Assembly (NCBI GenBank): GCA_963838805.1
Contig: CAWISK010000006.1
Coordinates: 124,001-188,000, forward strand
Reading direction: 5' to 3'
DNA length: 64,000 nt
Source of the DNA: CAVRQM01 sp963838805
GTDB lineage: Bacteria > Pseudomonadota > Alphaproteobacteria > Acetobacterales > Acetobacteraceae
The position numbers and the translations under genes were made by a program. Under the pieces are notes generated by a model. The model did not search any database, had not been told where the DNA came from, and was given only the letters and a program-made list of their open reading frames with translations. Positions 17,054 through 25,808 of the stretch are shown piece after piece (position 1 is the first letter of the stretch; every line of letters starts with the position of its first letter).

Positions 17054-18004
17054 ATGCAGAACCCGGATCACACCGCCGACCCCGGGCGGCGGGGTGCATT
17101 GAAATGCATGCTCTGGGCAGGAACGGGCGTGCTGTGGACGGTTGCCGGCGGCGTGCCGCGTTCGACGCTGCTCGGGGCATCGCCGGCCGAGGCGGCCACT
17201 GCCTCCGCCTTTCATTTCGTGCAGATCAGCGACAGCCATATCGGGTTCGCACATGACCCGAACATGGACACGCCCGCCACGCTTCAGGCGGCGGTGGACG
17301 AGGTCCGCGCGCTGCCCAATCGACCCGCCTTCCTGGTGCATACCGGCGATGTCAGCCATCTTTCAAAAGCGGCACAGTTCGACACCGCACAGAAGATCGT
17401 CGCCAGCGCCGGGTTGGACGCTCACTACGTCCCGGGCGAGCATGACGTGCTGAGCGGCGATGGCAGCGCGTTCGTCGAGCGGTTCCAGAAGGGGACAAAA
17501 CAGGGCGCGCCGAACGGGGCGTTCTACAGCTTCGATCAGGCCGGCGTGCATTTCGTCGCGCTGAACAACGTGACCGACCTCAATGCGGGCGGCCTCGGCA
17601 AGCTGGGCGAGACGCAGCTCGCCTGGCTCGCCGACGATCTGCGCGGCCGCTCCGCCAGCCAGCCCGTCGTGGTGTTCGCGCATATTCCGCTCTGGACCGT
17701 CTACGCCAAATGGGGCTGGGGCACGGATGACGGCGCACGCGCCCTGGCCTTGCTGTCACGGTTCGGTTCGGTCACGATCCTGAACGGGCACATTCACCAG
17801 ATCATCCAGAAGGTGGAGGGACATGTCGCCTTCCACACCGCCCGTTCGACCGCATTTCCCCAGCCGGCGCCGGGCACGGCGCCCAATCCGGGGCCGATGA
17901 AGGTTCCCGCCGGCCGCCTGCGCTCGGTGCTGGGCGTGACAAGCGTGAGCTACATGCCGAAACACTCGCATCTTGCCATCGTAGATACGCCGCTGGGCGC
18001 CTGA
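17054..18004 (+). CDS. Exported metallophosphoesterase (calcineurin-like)
   Basis: A 316-residue protein with a Tat-like leader (GRRGALKCMLWAGTGVLW, then a cleavage region ending EAATA near residue 50) and one calcineurin-like phosphoesterase domain. Metal ligands are visible as ISDSHIG, HTGDVSH, VPGEHDV, FAHIPL and NGHIHQ. The usual GNHD motif reads GEHD here, a substitution at a normally conserved metal-site Asn. It is followed closely by a cupredoxin and an ECF sigma/anti-sigma pair, which suggests an envelope function under that sigma factor. The natural substrate is unknown. Confidence 0.85.
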   Translation: MQNPDHTADPGRRGALKCMLWAGTGVLWTVAGGVPRSTLLGASPAEAATASAFHFVQISDSHIGFAHDPNMDTPATLQAAVDEVRALPNRPAFLVHTGDVSHLSKAAQFDTAQKIVASAGLDAHYVPGEHDVLSGDGSAFVERFQKGTKQGAPNGAFYSFDQAGVHFVALNNVTDLNAGGLGKLGETQLAWLADDLRGRSASQPVVVFAHIPLWTVYAKWGWGTDDGARALALLSRFGSVTILNGHIHQIIQKVEGHVAFHTARSTAFPQPAPGTAPNPGPMKVPAGRLRSVLGVTSVSYMPKHSHLAIVDTPLGA

Positions 18005-18017
18005 GGAGATTGCAGCG

Positions 18018-18371
18018 ATGTCCCATCTGTTCCTGCGCCGTCACGCCCTGCTGGCGAGCGGCCTGCTGGTCGCCGCGGCGCTTGCGAATTACGCGGCGAC
18101 GGCCTCGGCCGGCGCTCGCGACGCCGCCGTGGTGATCAGCGGCTTCGCCTTCGCCCCGGCGCAGGTCACTGTTCCGGTCGGCAGCCGCGTCACCTGGACC
18201 AATCAGGACGATATTCCGCACACCGTCACCAGTGCCGCGACGCCGCGCTTGTTCGGATCCGAGGCCCTGGACACCGGCGAGCATTTCGTCCGTGTGTTCG
18301 ACAGGGCGGGGACGTACCGCTATTTCTGCGCCCTGCACCCGCACATGCAGGGTGTCGTGGTGGTCCAATGA
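18018..18371 (+). CDS. Cupredoxin (small blue-copper-type protein), exported
   Basis: A 117-residue protein with a cleavable N-terminal signal (LLASGLLVAAALA, cleavage near residue 30) and one cupredoxin domain. Type 1 copper ligands can be read as His in DDIPHTVTS and Cys, His and Met in YFCALHPHM, the order seen in plastocyanin/pseudoazurin-like proteins. It would be a periplasmic electron carrier or copper-binding protein. It sits 13 bases after the metallophosphoesterase and 27 bases before the sigma gene, in the same operon. Confidence 0.88.
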   Translation: MSHLFLRRHALLASGLLVAAALANYAATASAGARDAAVVISGFAFAPAQVTVPVGSRVTWTNQDDIPHTVTSAATPRLFGSEALDTGEHFVRVFDRAGTYRYFCALHPHMQGVVVVQ

Positions 18372-18398
18372 GCCCGCCGTTCCTTGAGCCGCTTGCCG

Positions 18399-18974
18399 AT
18401 GTCCGGGGCTGATACCGCGCTGGGCGGAGCGCCGGATGAAGCGCGCGCCGCCTTCGCGCGCGTGGCACTGCCGCATCTGGACGCCGCGTACAATCTGGCG
18501 CGCTGGCTGGTGCGCGATGCCGACGCGGCACAGGACGTGGTGCAGGACGCGATGGTGCGGGCGCTCACCTATTTCGCGAGCTTCCGCGGCGACAATGCGC
18601 GCGCCTGGCTGCTGCAGATCGTGCGCACCACCGCCTACACGCGCGTTGCACGCAGCCGGGGAACGGCCGAGGTTCCGCTGCCCGGCGAGGATGAGCCGGC
18701 GCTGCCCGATCCCGGTATCGGTCCCGAGGCAGCGCTCGCGCAGCGCGAGGATGCCGACACGCTGGCGCGGGCGCTGGCCGCCTTGCCGGCCGAATTGCGC
18801 GAATGCCTGGTGCTGCGCGAGCTGGAGGAGATGTCATACCGCGACATCGCGCGCGTGACCGGGGTGCCCGCGGGCACCGTGATGTCGCGGCTGTGGCGGG
18901 CTCGTCAGGCGCTGCTGCGCCACGGCCAGACCGCGCAATCCGGAACCATGACCGCGAAGGAGACGACACGATGA
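18399..18974 (+). CDS. ECF RNA polymerase sigma factor
   Basis: A 191-residue ECF sigma factor. Region 2 spans AYNLARWLVRDADAAQDVVQDAMVRAL and continues to ARAWLLQIVRTTAYTRVAR. Region 4 is LPAELRECLVLRELEEMSYRDIARVTGVPAGTVMSRLWRARQALL with the helix-turn-helix. I use the ATG at 18399; a TTG at 18384 is also in frame. Its stop overlaps the next ATG by ATGA. Together with the zinc-binding anti-sigma next door it forms a standard stress-sensing pair. Confidence 0.9.
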   Translation: MSGADTALGGAPDEARAAFARVALPHLDAAYNLARWLVRDADAAQDVVQDAMVRALTYFASFRGDNARAWLLQIVRTTAYTRVARSRGTAEVPLPGEDEPALPDPGIGPEAALAQREDADTLARALAALPAELRECLVLRELEEMSYRDIARVTGVPAGTVMSRLWRARQALLRHGQTAQSGTMTAKETTR

Positions 18975-19777
18975 ACGACCCTCGCTCCGGCCCCGGTGGC
19001 CGTGCCTGCGAGGACATGCGGCTGCTGATCCAGGCCGATCTGGATGGCGAGCTGGACGCGGCCGCGACCGCCGTGCTGACCGCGCATGTCGCGGAGTGCC
19101 CCGGATGTCTGGAAGAACAGCAGGAATTGTCCCGCCTCTCGGCGCTGCTGCGCGCCGAGGCGCCGCGCCACGCGGCACCCGCAGCCCTGCGCGAGCACAT
19201 GGAGGCGCAACTGCTGCCCCGTCGGGCGACACCTCCGCCACCCAGCGGATTTCGCAGGCTGCGCCCGTTGCTGCCGTTCGGCGCGGGTGCCGCGATTGCC
19301 GGTGCGGCGCTCGCGGCAAGCCTGATGCTGGTCCTGCTGCCGCCGTCGCCGCGTGGGGCGGCTGATGAGGAGGTCGAGGCGCAGCTGGTTATAAGTCACA
19401 TCCGCGCCCTGCAGCCCGGGCACCTGACCGACGTGCTGTCGACCGACAAGCACACGGTCAAGCCGTGGTTCAACGGCCGCATCGACTACGCGCCGCCGGT
19501 GCGCGACTTCGCGCAGCAGGGCTTTCCGCTGATTGGTGGGCGCCTCGACTATGTCGGCGGTCGCGCAGTGGCCGTGCTGGTCTATGCGCATGGCGGCCAC
19601 AAGATCGACGTCTATGTGTGGCCGGACCGGGATGCAAAGCGCGAGACACCCGAGGTGAAGCAGGGATACAATCTGGTCTATTGGACGGATCACGGCATGC
19701 AGTGCGTCGCGGTATCGGATCTGGAACCTGGTCTGCTTGCCGCATTCGTGCGGCTTTGGACGACGGCCGCTGCGTAG
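18971..19777 (+). CDS. Membrane anti-sigma factor with zinc-finger (ZAS) motif
   Basis: A 268-residue protein. The N-terminal anti-sigma domain has the HxxxCxxC zinc pattern (HVAECPGC, about residues 38-45). A single membrane span (AGAAIAGAALAASLMLVLL, about 100-118) follows, then a periplasmic sensor part with PWFNGRIDYAPPVRDFAQQGFPLIGGRLDYVGGR. That periplasmic signature is typical of the anti-sigma family often annotated as transmembrane transcriptional regulator. The ATGA overlap with the sigma gene supports a cotranslated complex that frees the sigma factor on envelope stress. Confidence 0.88.
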   Translation: MNDPRSGPGGRACEDMRLLIQADLDGELDAAATAVLTAHVAECPGCLEEQQELSRLSALLRAEAPRHAAPAALREHMEAQLLPRRATPPPPSGFRRLRPLLPFGAGAAIAGAALAASLMLVLLPPSPRGAADEEVEAQLVISHIRALQPGHLTDVLSTDKHTVKPWFNGRIDYAPPVRDFAQQGFPLIGGRLDYVGGRAVAVLVYAHGGHKIDVYVWPDRDAKRETPEVKQGYNLVYWTDHGMQCVAVSDLEPGLLAAFVRLWTTAAA

Positions 19778-19829
19778 GGAGGTCCAAGCGCCGCTGCGCG
19801 GTGCGGTGGCGTGCAGCAGGAGATGCACC

Positions 19830-20033
19830 GTGGGTAGCTGGGAACATCGTCTAATCGCGCTGGCAGCCTGCGTGCCGCTGTTAGCCGGCTGCGCCGGGGC
19901 AAGCGTCGGGAGCGGCTACGCCGGCGGCTCCGGCGGTGGGTACGGCAACGGCTCCGCAAGCAGTTCCGGGAATGGAGCGGAGGGAGGAATGGCCTCCCAC
20001 TCCTCCTCCTCCCCCGGCGGCGGGTACCATTGA
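19830..20033 (+). CDS. Small Gly/Ser-rich lipoprotein
   Basis: A 67-residue peptide starting at GTG, preceded by CAGGAG at good spacing. It has a lipobox LLAGC near residue 19 and a mature part made almost wholly of Gly, Ser, Ala and Asn (YAGGSGGGYGNGSASSS). Its tail ends SPGGGYH. No family is recognised. It follows the anti-sigma gene by ~50 bases and could be a member of that operon. Confidence 0.55.
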   Translation: MGSWEHRLIALAACVPLLAGCAGASVGSGYAGGSGGGYGNGSASSSGNGAEGGMASHSSSSPGGGYH

Positions 20034-20058
20034 ATGTGGCTGGATGTGGCAGGCGACG

Positions 20059-21270
20059 TCAGGCTGGAAGCCGGCGCCTCGCCACCCATGCGGCCACGGC
20101 GAAGCCTGTGATCACGACGGCGAAGACGATGTGTGCCAGCAACGCGCCGGCCAGCGCCGACACCACGCCGATGCCGATCACCGGCACCGAATTGCCGACG
20201 TAGCACGCCACGAGATAGCTCGATACGACTTCGCCGCGCTGCGCCGCCGGCGCGATTTCGTTCACCACTTGCAGGCTGCCGCGATAGCCGAGTGCCGCCG
20301 CGACCCCGCCGCAGGCAGACGCGCCCAGCAGAATCCAGAGCGAATGGGCAAGCTGTGCTGCGACAAGCAAAGCGAGGCTGGGCGGGAGCAGCACCAGACC
20401 GGCCATCATCGCGGTACCGCTGCCAAGGCCGCGACTGAGGCAGGCCGTTGCGGTGGCGAACAGGAACAGCTCGCACACCACAGCACCGGAGACCGAAGGC
20501 GCCGTCTCGTGCAGGCTTTGCGCGAGCAGGCCCGGAATCAGGGCGGCATAGAAGCCGAGCAGCGCGAAGACACCGAACGCGGTCGCAGCAGGCGGGATGA
20601 ATTGCGCACGCATCTCGGCTGGAACGCCGAACCGGGGCCGCAGCGACAGGGCCCTCGGCCCATGCACCGGATCGCCAACCGTTTCGGGCGCGGCCACGAG
20701 GGCGACAGCGGTGGCGACCAGGATCGCCGCGTAGATCACATATGAAAGACGCAGGGGAAACGGCGCGAATTCGGCCAGCAGTCCCGCGAACAGCGGTCCG
20801 GCCGCAAGCCCCAGGAGATTGGCCGCCGAGGCGATGACGGCCGCACCCGCCTTGTCACCACGCGGTTGCAGCTCGGCGATCCAGGCCGTGGCCGCGCCGG
20901 CAGCCAGACCGGTCGCCACCCCGCTCAGGATTCGCGCCGCAAACAGCCAGCCAGTGCCGCTCGCGGCGGTGAACGCTCCCGTGCTGGCGAGCGCCACGAC
21001 AATCGCGGGCCAGACCGCGTTGCGCCGGCCGATCTGGTCCGACAATCGGCCGAGCACCATGAGCGCGAACAAATTGCCCAGCACGTAGGCTGCGTAGATC
21101 AGCGTCAGCATGATCCCGGAAAAGCCGAACGTGCGGCGATACAGCGGATAGAGCGGGGTGGGCAGGGTGGCGCCCAGGAACATCACCGCAAGTGCTGCGG
21201 CGACGACCCATACCGCGGAGCGGCCGCCCCGCCGCTGCGCGGCCTCCGATCGGTCCATCATCGCATCCAC
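20059..21270 (-). CDS. MFS transporter
   Basis: A 403-residue major facilitator with 12 predicted spans. The MFS loop 2-3 motif reads GRLSDQIGRRNA near residue 75, followed by ILSGVATGLAAGAATAWIAELQPRGDKAGA in spans 4-5. The family is that of small drug or solute exporters. It is divergent from an ArsR-family regulator across 100 bases, a layout in which the regulator usually controls the exporter. Substrate unknown. Confidence 0.88.
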   Translation of the reverse strand: MDAMMDRSEAAQRRGGRSAVWVVAAALAVMFLGATLPTPLYPLYRRTFGFSGIMLTLIYAAYVLGNLFALMVLGRLSDQIGRRNAVWPAIVVALASTGAFTAASGTGWLFAARILSGVATGLAAGAATAWIAELQPRGDKAGAAVIASAANLLGLAAGPLFAGLLAEFAPFPLRLSYVIYAAILVATAVALVAAPETVGDPVHGPRALSLRPRFGVPAEMRAQFIPPAATAFGVFALLGFYAALIPGLLAQSLHETAPSVSGAVVCELFLFATATACLSRGLGSGTAMMAGLVLLPPSLALLVAAQLAHSLWILLGASACGGVAAALGYRGSLQVVNEIAPAAQRGEVVSSYLVACYVGNSVPVIGIGVVSALAGALLAHIVFAVVITGFAVAAWVARRRLPA

Positions 21271-21370
21271 GGCGAGGACAGCGTGTACCCGCCGCCGTGG
21301 TTGCGACGCTTCGACGCTCGCCGAACCGTTCGCGCGTGCGTCACCCGGCCGCGCTCCCTACATTCGCGCC

Positions 21371-22078
21371 ATGACGAACATCCTACAGGTAGCCGAAGTG
21401 GCGGCGATGCTGGGCGACCCGGCACGGGCCAACATGATGCTGGCGCTGGGCGACGGCCGTGCGCTGCCGGCCGGCGAACTCGCTTCCGGCGCCGGGGTCA
21501 CCGCGCAGACCGCCAGCTCTCACCTGGGCCGCCTGGTCGAGGCCGGACTGCTGACGGTGGTCCAGCAAGGCCGGCACCGCTATTTCCGCATTGCCTCCGC
21601 GCGCGTGGGTGCGCTGCTGGAAGCGGTGATGGCGGTGGCGGCGGAGGCGCCGAGGCCCCGTGTGGCGGCCTCGCGCATCGACCCGCGGCTGCGCACGGCC
21701 CGTACCTGCTACAATCATTTGGCCGGGCGCCTCGGCGTCGCGATCGCCGATGCCTTGTCGGAGGCGGGGCATGTGCGGCTGAGTGAGGAGGGCGCACAGG
21801 TCACGTCCCGCGGAATCGGCTTCCTCGGCGCGTTTGGCATCGATGTGGGGCGGCGCGATCCGTCGCTGCTCTGCCGTACCTGCATCGACTGGAGCGAACG
21901 GCGGCTGCATCTGTCGGGCCATGTCGGGGCGGCGATCTGCCGCCGCTGCGCCGAGCTGGGCTGGATCGAACGCCGGCGCGACAGCCGGGCGGTGACCGTC
22001 ACCGCGAGCGGCCGCGCGGGGTTCCAGTCCATGTTCGGCATCGCCGCCGTGTCACTGGGTGACGGCCCCAGACCGTAG
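21371..22078 (+). CDS. ArsR-family transcriptional regulator with Cys-rich C-terminal domain
   Basis: A 235-residue protein. Residues 1-85 form an ArsR winged helix (LGDPARANMMLALGDGRALPAGELA, then TAQTASSHLGRLVEAGLL recognition helix and a VVQQGRHRYFRIA wing). The second half is unusual for simple ArsR proteins. It holds two Cys pairs, LLCRTCIDW and AICRRCAELGW, with W, H and E residues between, which could bind metal or sense redox change. The long form occurs beside exporters in many proteobacteria. Most likely it represses the divergent MFS gene. Confidence 0.85.
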   Translation: MTNILQVAEVAAMLGDPARANMMLALGDGRALPAGELASGAGVTAQTASSHLGRLVEAGLLTVVQQGRHRYFRIASARVGALLEAVMAVAAEAPRPRVAASRIDPRLRTARTCYNHLAGRLGVAIADALSEAGHVRLSEEGAQVTSRGIGFLGAFGIDVGRRDPSLLCRTCIDWSERRLHLSGHVGAAICRRCAELGWIERRRDSRAVTVTASGRAGFQSMFGIAAVSLGDGPRP

Positions 22079-22157
22079 AGCGACAGCTTTTCGTGGCAAC
22101 TGCGCGTCCAGGGGGATGTTGACGTGCGGCAGAAAGTGGGCAGGGAGAGCAACCGCC

Positions 22158-23081
22158 ATGAAAGCCGTACGCATCCACCGCTTCGGCGGCCCGGACGTTC
22201 TCAGCCTCGATGACGTGCCGATGCCGGAGCCGCAGCAGGGCGAGGTCGTCATTCGGGTCCATGCCGCGAGCGTGAACCCGGTGGACTACAAGATCCGCGA
22301 CGGGGGATATCTCGGTTCGGACAAGCTGCCGATCACGATGGGCCGCGACGTGTCCGGCACCATCCTGCGTCAGGAAGGGCAGGGCGGCGGCTTCAAGGTC
22401 GGCGACGCCGTCTGTGCCATGCTGTCGCCCGACCAGGGCGGCTACGCCGAATATGTGCTGGCAAAGACTCACGAGCTGGCGCCCAAGCCGGCGAGGCTGG
22501 ACCATGTGCAGGCCGCCGCGGTCCCGCTCGCGGCGTTGACCGCGTGGCAGGGCCTGTTCGACCACGGCGGCCTGCACGAGGGCCAGCGCGTGCTGATCCA
22601 CGGCGCGGCTGGCGGCGTCGGGCATTTCGCGGTGCAGTTCGCGAAGGCGCGCGGCGCGACCGTGTATGCGACCGCCGGGACGCGCGACCAGGAATTCGTG
22701 CGCGGTCTGGGTGCGGATGCGGTGATCGACTACAAGACGGAGCGGTTCGAGGACCGTGCGCGCGGGATCGACATCGTGTTCGACCTGATCGGCGGCGAGA
22801 CGCAGGACCGTTCCTGGTCGGTGCTGAAACCGAACGGGATCATCGTCTCGACGCTGACGGAGCCGAAGCAGGATCTGGCGAAACAACACAAGGCGCGGGG
22901 CGTGCGTTACATGGCGCAGCCGAACGGGCAGCAATTGCGCGAGATCGGCGATCTGATCGAGGCCGGTCGGGTGCGCCCCGAGGTGACGGCGGTGCTGCCG
23001 CTGGCCGAAGCGGCACAGGCGCAGCAGCGGCTGGAGCATGAGCACCCGCGCGGCAAGATCGTGCTGCGCGTCGCCGCGTGA
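22158..23081 (+). CDS. NADP-dependent oxidoreductase, zinc-independent MDR family
   Basis: A 307-residue quinone-reductase-like medium-chain dehydrogenase/reductase. The N-terminal GroES-like part (PEPQQGEVVIRVHAASVNPVDYKIRDG) is followed by a Rossmann fold with VLIHGAAGGVGHFAVQFAKARGA and LIGGETQDRSW. The structural-zinc Cys set is absent, as in quinone or enone reductases. GGGAG before the ATG supports the start. It is followed by a GNAT gene with which it probably forms an operon. Confidence 0.88.
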   Translation: MKAVRIHRFGGPDVLSLDDVPMPEPQQGEVVIRVHAASVNPVDYKIRDGGYLGSDKLPITMGRDVSGTILRQEGQGGGFKVGDAVCAMLSPDQGGYAEYVLAKTHELAPKPARLDHVQAAAVPLAALTAWQGLFDHGGLHEGQRVLIHGAAGGVGHFAVQFAKARGATVYATAGTRDQEFVRGLGADAVIDYKTERFEDRARGIDIVFDLIGGETQDRSWSVLKPNGIIVSTLTEPKQDLAKQHKARGVRYMAQPNGQQLREIGDLIEAGRVRPEVTAVLPLAEAAQAQQRLEHEHPRGKIVLRVAA

Positions 23082-23113
23082 TACGGGTGGCTCCTGGATT
23101 GACAGGAGTTCGC

Positions 23114-23545
23114 GTGTTGCCGCTTGCGATCAGAGCCGCCCGGGCGGGCGACGAGGAGGACGTCATCCTGCTGTGGCGGACATGCAATCTGATAACGAGC
23201 CACAACGACCCGGCGGCAGACTTCCGCTTCGCGAGGGCGGGTGCGGCTTCGGAGGTGCTGGTGGGCGAGGACGAGACGGGACGCATCGTGGGCAGCGTCA
23301 TGGTCGGGCATGACGGCCATCGGGGCTGGCTCTACTACGTCGCATCCGATCCCGCCTCGCGCGGGCGAGGGCTGGGCCGGCAGATGGTCGAGGCCGCGGA
23401 GGCGTGGCTTCGCCAGCGCGGCGCGATCAAGGTGCAACTCATGGTGCGCGAGACGAATACCAAGGTTGTCTCGTTCTATGAGAAGCTGGGGTTCGAGGTG
23501 ACGCCGCGCGTCGTCCTGGCGAAGTGGCTCACCGAGGCGTCATAG
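23114..23545 (+). CDS. ypeA: GNAT acetyltransferase, YpeA family
   Basis: A 143-residue GNAT protein close to E. coli YpeA in length and pattern. It shows LWRTCNLITSHNDPAADF near residue 20, WLYYVASDPASRGRGLGRQMVEAAEAWL for acetyl-CoA binding, and KVVSFYEKLGFEV at the end. The GTG at 23114 has a clean CAGGAG upstream and matches the family N-terminus. An earlier GTG at 23078 overlaps the previous stop (GTGA) and would add 12 residues. The family's substrate is not known. Confidence 0.82.
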   Translation: MLPLAIRAARAGDEEDVILLWRTCNLITSHNDPAADFRFARAGAASEVLVGEDETGRIVGSVMVGHDGHRGWLYYVASDPASRGRGLGRQMVEAAEAWLRQRGAIKVQLMVRETNTKVVSFYEKLGFEVTPRVVLAKWLTEAS

Positions 23546-24286
23546 CTCGCCGCTCTGCCAGGACAGGGCGGCCGCATCGCGCAGGATTGCCTGCGCCTGT
23601 TTCGTGAACGCGCCGTCCGACTCGTGCAGGACCAGTCCGGGCAGCAGGCGAAATGGCGCTCGCCCACCCCGGACCGCCTGAAGAAGCAGCAGTTTTGCCG
23701 GACTGCCGAAGCGCGGCCAGAGGGGCAGTACGGCCGGACTGCCGCACCCGGCACCCGGCAGCGCCGCGAGCCAGTCGGGCAGGCTGGCGGCATTGGCGAT
23801 CAGGGTCAGCGTGCCGCGTGGGCGCAGGTGCGTGGCCAACGCGCCCACCCACCGCCCCAGCAAGTCCGGATCGCCGCGCCTTGCCGTCTCACGGGCCGCA
23901 TCGGGAGAGGCGGTGCCGGCCGCCTCGTGCCAGGGCGGGTTGGCGATGGCGTGGTCGAACGGAGCGTCGGGGGCATAGTCCTCCAGCACCCCAGCGACGA
24001 TCCGTAATCCGGCGGATGCGTTGGCCGCGACGTTCGCGGCCGCCAACGCGGCCAGCGCTGGGTCGCACTCCAGCCCGGTGCCCAGGACGCCCGGCACCCG
24101 CCATGCGAGGCACAGCAATGCCGCCCCGGCCCCGGTGCCGGCTTCCAGCACCCGCTGGCCGGCGCGGGCGGGCACGCCCGCGGCCAGAAACACCGGCTCG
24201 ATGCCGCTGCGATGGCCGCTTGCCGGCTGATCGTAGCGCACCCGGCCGTCCAGCAGGTGCCCCTGCGTGACGACCGGCGGCGTCAC
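23540..24286 (-). CDS. Class I SAM methyltransferase, TrmN6-like
   Basis: A 248-residue N6-adenine-type methyltransferase. The SAM site is VLEAGTGAGAALLCLA near residue 45 and GLECDPALAALAAANV, and the catalytic NPPW (in HAIANPPWHEAAG) is near residue 112. The family (COG4123) includes the enzyme that methylates A37 of tRNA1(Val), so a tRNA target is plausible. The GTG start overlaps the upstream DUF2007 stop (GTGA), which is the common arrangement for this pair. The 3' end overlaps the GNAT gene by six bases, tail to tail. Confidence 0.82.
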   Translation of the reverse strand: MTPPVVTQGHLLDGRVRYDQPASGHRSGIEPVFLAAGVPARAGQRVLEAGTGAGAALLCLAWRVPGVLGTGLECDPALAALAAANVAANASAGLRIVAGVLEDYAPDAPFDHAIANPPWHEAAGTASPDAARETARRGDPDLLGRWVGALATHLRPRGTLTLIANAASLPDWLAALPGAGCGSPAVLPLWPRFGSPAKLLLLQAVRGGRAPFRLLPGLVLHESDGAFTKQAQAILRDAAALSWQSGEL

Positions 24287-24489
24287 GCGAACCCGGCCTC
24301 GCGCAGCACCCGTCGCGCCCGCCCGGCATCGTCGGCGGCGACCACGAGCCGGCGGGGGATCGCGCCGATGCTGCCCTCTACCGCGCTCACATGGTCGTCC
24401 AGCAGCAGGGTCTCGATTCCGGCATCGCGCAGCAAGGCCCGAAGGAAGCTGATCCGAACCGGGTCGTTGGACGTTTCGAGGATGTGCAT
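24283..24489 (-). CDS. DUF2007 small protein
   Basis: A 68-residue single-domain DUF2007 protein (MHILETSNDPVRISFLRALLRDAGIETLLLD, then GAIPRRLVVAADDAGRARRVL). DUF2007 is a small alpha-beta fold resembling signal-transduction PII-like pieces; its role is unknown. It is coupled by GTGA to the methyltransferase and divergent from the prenyl synthase gene. Confidence 0.85.
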   Translation of the reverse strand: MHILETSNDPVRISFLRALLRDAGIETLLLDDHVSAVEGSIGAIPRRLVVAADDAGRARRVLREAGFA

Positions 24490-24636
24490 CAGCCATCATC
24501 CCCGTTCACAGGCCGGCTGCAAAGCCTTGATCCGCTTTCTTGACCGCGCTTCCGGCCGGCCGATATGGTCGGCCGCCAGCCCCGAGCCAGGTTGCGCTGC
24601 ACCCATTTTCTGCGGGAGAGCCCCTTGGGCGTCGTG

Positions 24637-25672
24637 ATGGACCTGACCGATATCGTCCCCGCGCACGCGGCCGAACCCGGTGAGGACGCGCTGGCCGGCC
24701 TGCTGGCGCTGCTGGCCGACGACATGGAGCAGTGCAACCGGACCATCGTGGCACGGATGCACAGCCCGGTGGCCCTGATCCCGCAACTGGCGGCGCATCT
24801 GGTGGCGGCCGGCGGCAAGCGCCTGCGCCCGCTGCTGACGCTGGCCGCGGCCCGGCTCTGCGGTTATCCCGGCGAGACGGGCGGCAGCCGGCATGTCAGC
24901 CTGGCCGCCTGCGTCGAGTTCATCCACACCGCGACATTGCTGCACGACGACGTGGTGGATGACAGTCGCCTGCGCCGGGGCCTGGCCAGCGCCAACGCGG
25001 TGTTCGGCAACAAGGCGTCGGTGCTGGTGGGAGATTTCCTGTTCGCCCGCGCCTTTCAGCTCATGGTCGCCGACGGCTCGCTGCCGGTGCTGGAAATCCT
25101 CTCCGGTGCCGCGGCAACCATCGCCGAGGGCGAGGTGCTGCAACTGGCGACACAGAACGACTTGTCCACGACGCGCACCCAGTATCTCGACGTGGTGCGC
25201 GGCAAGACCGCCGCCCTGTTCGCCGCCGCCTGCGAGGTGGGCGCCGTGGTGGCCGAGCGCCCAGCGGCGGACCGGACGGCGCTGCGCGGCTTCGGCATGG
25301 ATCTCGGCATCGCCTTCCAACTCGTGGACGACGCGCTCGACTACGCGGCCGACCAGGCCACGCTCGGCAAGACCATCGGCGACGATTTCCGCGAGGGCAA
25401 GATCACGCTGCCGGTATTGCTGGCCCACGAGGCCGGGGACGCGCGGGAGCGTGCGTTCTGGAAACGCACCATCGAGGACAGCCAGCAGGCCGAGGCCGAT
25501 CTGGAGCAGGCGATGGCGCTGATCGAGAGACACGCCGCCATCGCGGCGACGCTGGATGCCGCCGCCGGCTTCGTCGGCCGACGCGAAGACGGCGCTTGCC
25601 CGCTTCCCCGACAGTGCGCTGCACCGCAGCCTGCTCGCGGTCGCCGATTACACGGTTCGCCGGGTGCGCTGA
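24637..25672 (+). CDS. Polyprenyl (octa/nona-prenyl) diphosphate synthase, frameshifted near the 3' end
   Basis: An E-type trans-prenyltransferase that makes the side chain of ubiquinone. The first Asp-rich motif is LLHDDVVDDSRLRRG (D104-D109), GGKRLRP is near 60, and the second motif is FQLVDDALDYAAD (D231-D235). The frame is intact to about codon 312. Then one surplus base near 25573 shifts it; reading one frame over gives the expected family ending (FPDSALHRSLLAVADYTVRRVR) and TGA at 25670-25672. Restored length is 344 residues, normal for IspB-like enzymes. Unrepaired, the frame runs on to 25971 through the next gene. An essential-type gene with one base off suggests sequence error. Confidence 0.88.
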
Positions 25673-25808
25673 GGGTCGCCGGAGAAAATCTGGTCGCCAA
25701 AGCGGATTTTTCTGGCGTTTTGGTGGCATACCACATACCATATCTCGAACGTCGGTTGCAAGCCGCAAGAAGCGAAGCCTGCCCATTCTGGGCAGCAAGG
25801 AGGGAGGT

